Source: Balneolales bacterium (GTDB taxonomy: Bacteria > Bacteroidota > Rhodothermia > Balneolales > Natronogracilivirgulaceae). From it: DNA of 8,633 nucleotides. The translations under genes and the position numbers were made by a program. The notes below the pieces were generated by a model. The model saw only the letters and a list, made by a program, of their open reading frames with translations, ran no database searches and was not told the DNA's origin. The stretch's first letter is position 1. Each line of letters opens with the position of its first letter. The DNA lies in assembly GCA_007127665.1 (NCBI GenBank), contig SKYY01000020.1, forward strand, positions 1 through 8,633. Reading direction: 5' to 3'. Of this stretch, positions 1 to 5,683 are shown one piece after another.

Positions 1-3000
1 CGACTGGCCGGTTTTTACATTCCCGACATGCACCTTGACCTGGTTTACCAGGACCGGTTCATTACTCACGAATTCGCTTATTATACGGGTGCCGATTATC
101 TCGACGGCAGGGGGTCCGTCAATCTCAGAGGAGAACGGCCGCACTTTCTCCTGAGCGGCAGCTCGTCCGGTTTTGATATCAGCGCTGTCATGGAAAACAC
201 CAATCTCCCCGAATCGGAATGGAACATGGCTTACGACATCAACTGGCATGGCCGTGACCTGAGTCAATGGTATGGCAGGATCATTGTGGATGTGTTTCCC
301 TCCAGGATCAACGGCTCTGACCTCGGATCACATCAGTTGTATCTGGACATGAACCATCCCGAATCACCCAGGCGCTCCATTCGCCTGACCAGCTCTGTTG
401 CTGATTTCGTCATGGAAGGGGATATCGTCATTCCGTCCATAGCACCGCTTTTCCGGCAGTGGAGCAGTCAGCTCGTGCAAAGATTCAACGAAGAAGTCCT
501 CTTCAGGACACAGGAAGAGACGGTTCCTTTCAAAGCCTCTGAAAATGATCTGCTGGATGCAAATATCTACTTTGAACTAAAAAACCTCGCGCTGCTGCGC
601 GCGTACATCCCCAATTTGCCCGGGATCACATCCAGGTTGCAACTTGATATGGATGTGCACGCCGACAATGAAAAGCTCCAGATCCGCTCGGAATGGCAGG
701 ATGATCACACAAAATGGAACGGTTTCTCCGCAGATCGGTCAGAAGTTTCGTTCACCGCGGACCTGCACCGTGACGTGCCATTTCACGAAGCCATGGCGCT
801 GGATCTCGATATCAGTGTTCAACAGCTGCAGTTCATGGAGCAGAACCTGGAGGGCCTGTCATGGATTCTGTCATTGGATTCCGGTGATATCACCAGCCGC
901 GGACGTATAGCAAACTTTGCGAATGAAGTGTATCTGGCCGCTGATCTCAATGGGACACTATCGGTAGATGAACTCCTGCTTGGTATTGAGGACTTCGTGC
1001 TCGGCAACCAACGCTATCTCTGGACAGCCGAAGGCCGCTCACAATTCCGATATGGCCGGGAAGGCAAATTACATGTCGAAGATTTTCTGGCGCTTAGTGG
1101 CAATGACAGGATTTTTGTCAACGGTACATTCAGCAGTGACCCCCGGGATTCCGTACAGTACAGCTTTGATAGTGTTGACCTTCAGCGCATTTCTGAAATG
1201 ATTGACGGCAGAGTATCCTTCCAGGGCTTGCTGGATGGTGACTTCGTTACAAAGACTCTGGCCCCAAATCCGTTGTTCCACGGAAAACTCTCTGTGGACC
1301 GCTTCTCTCTCAACAATCGTATATTGGGTGATGTCAGCCTTGTCAGCAGTTATAACCCCGCTAATGACCGCTTTGACACAGAGCTGGTCGTAATCACCGA
1401 CGAGCAGAAGTATGCCGATTATATCGAATACAACGATGGCAGGCGGCAGCACGTTGCCGCTTCGGGCTGGTTCCGGGCACCCGACACTAACGAAGCGGTT
1501 GATTCGCTTTACTATTTTGATGTGGATGTACAGGAACTGGACGCCTGGGTGCTGCGGCTGCTCATGGAAAGCATCTTTGAATCTATCGAGGGTAGTGCCA
1601 CCGGATCCGGATATATCACCGGCAATTTTAGTGACTTCGACTTCCATGGTGACTTTGAAATCCTTGAATCCGAGGTGATACCGGTATTCCTTGAACCACG
1701 CTACTACCTCGATGGCCGTGTGTCGGTGAACCGACATGACGGCGTTATCATCCACCAGCTCAATGCACGTGACGAGGCAAGGGGTACGGGAGTGGTTACC
1801 GGGCATTATGACTTCAATGACTTTCAGCCCGAGAAGTTCATGGATATTACCCTGGAAATGGAGAACCTGCGCTTCCTGGATAACAGCGACGGTCCGGATA
1901 TTCCTTTTTATGGCAGGATTTCCGGCACAGGCGTGGTAAATATCAGCGGATCCAATATCTCTCCCTTTGTGCGAACCGTAGAGCCGGTAACCACGACGAG
2001 ACAGTCACGACTCTCCCTGCCACTGGTCGGACTGTCCGTGGATGAAAACCAGGGCCGGTTCATACGTTTTGTCAACGATTTCAGCGAGGTGGACTTCCGC
2101 AGGGAAATCATCACCGACCCCGCCATCCTGCGTCAGATCGACCGCTCATTCATGGAAGTTTTCCGAATGGACCTGCAGTTCATAGCCGGGCCCAACTCCA
2201 CAGTCCAGCTCATTTTTGATCCGGTTACCGGAGAAATCGTCAACGCACAGGGAAGCGGACGCGTACGCATCACGCTTGAAGATGAAGACCTGCAGGTATT
2301 CGGGAATTTCGACATCAGCAGCGGGGACTATCTCTTCATCGGCGGTGATATCCTCACTCGCAGGTTCATTCTCCGTGAGGGAGGCACCATTCGACTGGAA
2401 GGAGATCCCACCAACGCCCTCCTCGACATCACCGCAGTCTACCGGTCCCGGCCTAACATAGCTCCGCTCCTCGGTGCCGCGGCAGACCAGACCAACCGGG
2501 TTCCCGTTGAACTGCTGCTGCACATAACCGGCCCCCTTGACAACATAGAAAACGATTTCTACTTCGAATTCCCAAACACCATTGATGCCACGCAAAACGC
2601 TGCCGTCCTTAATGTTCTCAATAGCGAGGAACAAAAGCTGATCCAGGCCACAAGCCTTCTATTCACCGGCGGATTTATCTCCGGAGCCCTTGTGGGCGAT
2701 ACGCAGACCCAGGAACTCGGCACCACGCTCCAGGCCCGTGCCGGACAGGTGGGCATCAGCCAGCTTCTTTCAAGCCAGATCAATACCCTGCTCAGTGACA
2801 ATCTGTTGAATGTGGACGTGGATCTCAACCTTCTGGGATTCGATCAGGCCGATCTGGCCATAGCGCTGCGCCTCTTCGATGATCGCCTGGTCCTCCGGCG
2901 TGAGGGCGAAGTGGGCGGTGAGGAAGCCAATATCGGCGACCTTGGCGCCACATATCGTATCAACCCGAATCTCTCCGTTGAAGTTTTCCACAGGAAAGAT

Positions 3001-3291
3001 CCCATGCTCATATCCATTCTGGGTACCCAGGCTGATGTCGAGAATGTCAACGGACTGGGCCTTGAGGCCCAATTCCGCTTCAATTCGTGGAGGGATTTCG
3101 GGAACCGTGTCTGGCGAAATGTGACAACCGTTTTTGGCCTGCTCGGAAGCGAAGAATCTGATTCAGCGGGAGATCAGACTGCCCGGCAGGACAGCGAAAC
3201 CGGAGACCAGGCTGCGGCAGACGGCAATGGCATCTTTGGCATCCGGGAGGAAGTCCCGGCCGACGAATCGCCTCTTCAGTGGGATGAATAA
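1..3291 (+). CDS. tamB: TamB-family translocation/assembly module protein (DUF490), 5'-truncated by the window edge
   Basis: The reading frame is open from base 1 to the TAA at 3289-3291, giving 1096 visible residues; the ATG at 28 is only an internal methionine. TamB proteins are AsmA-like bridges anchored in the inner membrane that span the periplasm as a long beta-taco groove and work with an Omp85-type partner in outer-membrane protein or lipid delivery. Most of the visible part is a run of short alternating hydrophobic/polar beta-strands rich in D, G and F, typical of the AsmA/TamB groove. The C-terminal DUF490 domain (PF04357) lies at about residues 690-1030. It includes the strand signature GDPTNALLDITAVY at residues 801-814, followed by a stretch resembling other TamB proteins and closing near GLGLEAQFRFN. 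The inner-membrane anchor is not visible and must lie upstream. A hydrophilic, acidic tail of roughly 50 residues follows the domain. TamB-family assignment is firm; the exact partner and substrate are unknown. Confidence 0.88.
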   Translation, partial: RLAGFYIPDMHLDLVYQDRFITHEFAYYTGADYLDGRGSVNLRGERPHFLLSGSSSGFDISAVMENTNLPESEWNMAYDINWHGRDLSQWYGRIIVDVFPSRINGSDLGSHQLYLDMNHPESPRRSIRLTSSVADFVMEGDIVIPSIAPLFRQWSSQLVQRFNEEVLFRTQEETVPFKASENDLLDANIYFELKNLALLRAYIPNLPGITSRLQLDMDVHADNEKLQIRSEWQDDHTKWNGFSADRSEVSFTADLHRDVPFHEAMALDLDISVQQLQFMEQNLEGLSWILSLDSGDITSRGRIANFANEVYLAADLNGTLSVDELLLGIEDFVLGNQRYLWTAEGRSQFRYGREGKLHVEDFLALSGNDRIFVNGTFSSDPRDSVQYSFDSVDLQRISEMIDGRVSFQGLLDGDFVTKTLAPNPLFHGKLSVDRFSLNNRILGDVSLVSSYNPANDRFDTELVVITDEQKYADYIEYNDGRRQHVAASGWFRAPDTNEAVDSLYYFDVDVQELDAWVLRLLMESIFESIEGSATGSGYITGNFSDFDFHGDFEILESEVIPVFLEPRYYLDGRVSVNRHDGVIIHQLNARDEARGTGVVTGHYDFNDFQPEKFMDITLEMENLRFLDNSDGPDIPFYGRISGTGVVNISGSNISPFVRTVEPVTTTRQSRLSLPLVGLSVDENQGRFIRFVNDFSEVDFRREIITDPAILRQIDRSFMEVFRMDLQFIAGPNSTVQLIFDPVTGEIVNAQGSGRVRITLEDEDLQVFGNFDISSGDYLFIGGDILTRRFILREGGTIRLEGDPTNALLDITAVYRSRPNIAPLLGAAADQTNRVPVELLLHITGPLDNIENDFYFEFPNTIDATQNAAVLNVLNSEEQKLIQATSLLFTGGFISGALVGDTQTQELGTTLQARAGQVGISQLLSSQINTLLSDNLLNVDVDLNLLGFDQADLAIALRLFDDRLVLRREGEVGGEEANIGDLGATYRINPNLSVEVFHRKDPMLISILGTQADVENVNGLGLEAQFRFNSWRDFGNRVWRNVTTVFGLLGSEESDSAGDQTARQDSETGDQAAADGNGIFGIREEVPADESPLQWDE

Positions 3292-3419
3292 ATTTATCTG
3301 TTTGGCGAGAATGATTCCCGTTTTTCGCTTGTTCCTTTATCATCATATACTTACAGGTATTTCACACTCCAGGGGCCATCACTGATCACGGCACCTACTT
3401 ATTTGACTATACACAGGCA
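3292..3419. other. tamB-rnr intergenic gap, no confident signal
   Basis: This is 128 bases between the tamB stop and the rnr start, more AT- and pyrimidine-rich than its surroundings. I looked for the Bacteroidota-type promoter (TTTG and TAnnTTTG) and for sigma70-like boxes with proper spacing and found neither in convincing form. Around 3306-3330 a short self-complementary GAAT-g-ATTC sits inside GCGA...TCGC, but the arms are short and imperfectly nested, so I do not call a terminator. Immediately before the rnr ATG there is only AGG at 3415-3417, two bases from the start, which is too close for a normal ribosome binding site. The gap is long enough to hold a promoter for rnr, but the sequence alone does not show one. 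Confidence 0.4.
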
Positions 3420-5606
3420 ATGAAAAAAAAGAAAATTCACCTTGAAGACCTCATGCTTGAACTGCTTGAGCGCCACTCCCAAAGCTGGGTCGAACGCGAT
3501 ACACTCCGCAGGGCCTTCAAACTGCCACCCAAAAAAGGCGACGAACGGTTCAACAAGGCACTCAAACGCCTGCTCAAGCGCAACAAGGTCGTCGAGAAGA
3601 ACGGCACCTACCGCATAGCTGACGCGCGCCCTGACGGCAACGTTGTCGAGGGCGTCTTTTCAAGCACGCGCTCCGGCACCGGCTACGTCATGGTGGAAGA
3701 CAGGGATCAGGATATCCGCATCCCGGCCAGGCACACCGGCACGGCTCTGGACAAGGACAGGGTCCGGGTAGCCATCCTCCCGAAATCCCGAAGCGATCGT
3801 GAAGAGGGAAAAATTGTGGATGTGATCTCACGCGGCAAAAAGTTCTTTGTCGGTACCTTCCACAAAGAAGGCAAAAACACCTATCTGATCATACCGGATG
3901 AGAAATCGGCTCAGATTGAATTCTTTGTGCATCCCGACAACACCAAAGGTGCCCGGCATAACGACAAAGTCACCTTCCGACTGGTGGACTGGCTGCATCC
4001 GCGCTCGCTTCCCGAAGCAGAGGTCCTCGAAAACCTGGGTAAAAAGGGCACCAACAACGCCTCCATACTCTCGATCCTCGCCGAAAATGAAATGCAGGCC
4101 GCGTTTCCGCCGGCTGTGGAGGAGTTCGCTCAAAGTGTGGCCACAGACATTCCCGAAAAGGAGTACAAACGCCGCAAGGACATCCGGGACCGGGAGGTGT
4201 TTACCATCGATCCGCATGACGCCAAGGATTTTGACGATGCACTGAGCATCTCGATCCTGGATAACGGAAATTTCTACCTGGGCGTGCATATCGCCGATGT
4301 AAGCTACTACGTGCAGCAGGACCGGATCCTCGACAAGGAAGCCCGCGACCGGGGGACAAGTGTCTATCTGGTGGACCGTACCATCCCCATGCTGCCCGAA
4401 TGCCTGAGCAACGGCGTGTGCAGCCTCCGTCCCAACGAAGACAAGCTGGCATACAGCTGCTTCATGGAAATCACCCCCGATGGCAAAAGGCTGGGGTATT
4501 CCATCGAGGAGACCGTGATCAATTCCTCCATGCGGTTCACCTATGAAGAAGTGCAGGAAATCATCGACGGCAAAGCGCACAAGCACGAGACATCCATCCG
4601 GACCCTCGCCAAAATGACGGCCATGCTCACCGACAAACGGTTCCGCCAGGGTTCGATCGACCTGGATACACCGGAACCCCGTTTCCGCCTTGATGAACAC
4701 GGACGCCCGCTGGGTGTCTATGTCAAGGAGCGGCTGGCCGCGCACCGGCTCGTGGAAGAGTGCATGCTGATGGCAAACAAAACCGTTTCGGAACACGTCT
4801 CCATATTGCGGGAGCAGGAGAAAAGCAGGGATGATGGGCTTGAGAAGCGAAAGGATGGTGGCAAGGCCGGTAAAACACGCTACCCGTTCCTCTACCGTGT
4901 ACACGACCGGCCGGATCCTGAAAAACTAAAGAATATCGGTGAAAATGTACGCCCGCTCGGCATTGAATTTCATGTCAGGGACGGCAAGGTCACGGCCGAT
5001 CAGATCAACAGTCTTATCCATCAGGCCAACAAGACCACGCTGAAATATGCCATTAACGAGCTTGTTCTGCGCTCGATGGCCAAGGCCGTTTACAGTCCCA
5101 AAAATATCGGGCACTATGGACTTGGTTTTAGCGAATACACACACTTTACAAGCCCCATCCGACGTTATCCCGATCTGGTAGCACATCGGCTTCTGAAGCA
5201 GTACGCGGCGGGCCTGCCCGGCTACAGCTTCCAGGAGTTGATCGTGCTTGGCGACCACTGCAGCGAAAAAGAACGCGACGCCGTCATAGCGGAGCGCGAT
5301 TCCATCAAACTGAAACAGGTCGAATATATGTCCGGACACATTGGAGACACGTTCGACGGAGTAATCAGTGGCGTTACCGAAAAAGGGCTCTTTGTCCTGC
5401 TGAACGAAAGTTATTGCGAAGGCATGATCGCCGTGCGTGATCTTGATGATGATTATTATGTCTATGAACAGGCCCGGCATCAACTGCGGGGCCGTAACCG
5501 TGGAAAATCATACCGCCTGGGCGATGACATCAGGGTGAAAGTGGCCCGCACGGATATCGAACAGCGTCAGATCGATTTTCTGCCGGAACGGACCGGTAAC
5601 AAGTAA
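3420..5606 (+). CDS. rnr: Ribonuclease R (RNB-family 3'-5' exoribonuclease)
   Basis: A complete 728-residue protein. RNase R is a cytoplasmic, Mg-dependent, processive 3'-to-5' exoribonuclease that degrades structured RNA and takes part in rRNA, tmRNA-linked and mRNA turnover. The domains are in canonical order: an N-terminal winged-helix segment (about 7-67), two OB/cold-shock domains (about 73-225), the RNB catalytic domain (about 250-590) and a C-terminal S1 domain (about 641-722). The four metal-binding aspartates are all present with family spacing: D264, D270, D272 and D273 in TIDPHDAKDFDDA. Also visible are EECMLMAN (446-453), YRVHDRPDPEKL (492-503) and HFTSPIRRYPDL (575-586), which are hallmark RNB motifs. 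A charged insertion lies at about 464-487, and the lysine-rich tail of the E. coli enzyme is absent. The ATG at 3420 gives a lysine-rich N-terminus leading straight into the winged helix; no in-frame ATG was found in the nearby upstream sequence. Same strand as both neighbours. Confidence 0.97.
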   Translation: MKKKKIHLEDLMLELLERHSQSWVERDTLRRAFKLPPKKGDERFNKALKRLLKRNKVVEKNGTYRIADARPDGNVVEGVFSSTRSGTGYVMVEDRDQDIRIPARHTGTALDKDRVRVAILPKSRSDREEGKIVDVISRGKKFFVGTFHKEGKNTYLIIPDEKSAQIEFFVHPDNTKGARHNDKVTFRLVDWLHPRSLPEAEVLENLGKKGTNNASILSILAENEMQAAFPPAVEEFAQSVATDIPEKEYKRRKDIRDREVFTIDPHDAKDFDDALSISILDNGNFYLGVHIADVSYYVQQDRILDKEARDRGTSVYLVDRTIPMLPECLSNGVCSLRPNEDKLAYSCFMEITPDGKRLGYSIEETVINSSMRFTYEEVQEIIDGKAHKHETSIRTLAKMTAMLTDKRFRQGSIDLDTPEPRFRLDEHGRPLGVYVKERLAAHRLVEECMLMANKTVSEHVSILREQEKSRDDGLEKRKDGGKAGKTRYPFLYRVHDRPDPEKLKNIGENVRPLGIEFHVRDGKVTADQINSLIHQANKTTLKYAINELVLRSMAKAVYSPKNIGHYGLGFSEYTHFTSPIRRYPDLVAHRLLKQYAAGLPGYSFQELIVLGDHCSEKERDAVIAERDSIKLKQVEYMSGHIGDTFDGVISGVTEKGLFVLLNESYCEGMIAVRDLDDDYYVYEQARHQLRGRNRGKSYRLGDDIRVKVARTDIEQRQIDFLPERTGNK

Positions 5607-5683
5607 CTCTGCTCTATTTTGACGGAACTTTTTACCCGTGTTCCGTGATGATGTAATTTTACTTAAACAATGTACATAACAAG
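5607..5683. other. rnr to fusion-gene intergenic gap
   Basis: These 77 bases separate rnr from the next gene. They contain a 7-bp inverted repeat (5622-5646), an AT-rich stretch after it, and an in-frame TAA at 5654-5656 which shows that the downstream gene cannot start earlier than that point. No Shine-Dalgarno sequence precedes the ATG at 5684: the bases just before it are A-rich (acataacaag), a pattern common in Bacteroidota-like bacteria, where initiation often relies on A-rich, unstructured leaders. The small size of the gap and the common strand allow co-transcription with rnr, but this is not proven. Confidence 0.5.
5622..5646 (+). terminator. Possible hairpin downstream of rnr (weak terminator or leader structure)
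   Basis: ACGGAAC at 5622-5628 is exactly complementary, in reverse, to GTTCCGT at 5640-5646, giving a 7-bp stem with an 11-base loop, 15 bases after the rnr stop codon. The U-rich stretch lies in the loop rather than directly after the stem, and the bases after the stem (gatgatg) are not a U-tract, so it is not a standard intrinsic terminator. It may protect the 3' end of an rnr transcript, act as a processing point, or be chance. Confidence 0.3.

Noticed and set aside
1069..1806. A 245-codon open frame on the - strand opposite tamB
   Set aside because: It overlaps the middle of an uninterrupted TamB-like frame and has no recognisable domain or start context of its own.
3303..3330. Possible terminator hairpin after tamB (GCGA...TCGC with GAATgATTC inside)
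   Set aside because: The arms are four bases each and the two palindromes do not nest into one continuous stem; there is no U-tract after a strong stem.
3828..4904. A 358-codon open frame on the - strand opposite rnr
   Set aside because: It lies wholly within a strongly conserved RNB gene. Long antisense frames are expected opposite GC-biased codons, and its translation shows no recognisable domain.
5614..5621. CTATTTTG as a Bacteroidota-type -7 element (TAnnTTTG)
   Set aside because: The spacing is one base short of the consensus and I see no upstream TTTG at a suitable distance, so it is too weak to call a promoter.
5654..5662. TAATTTTAC as a -7 element before the fusion gene
   Set aside because: It differs from the consensus at the final G and has no partner -33 element at the right distance. 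AT-rich leaders give such matches by chance.
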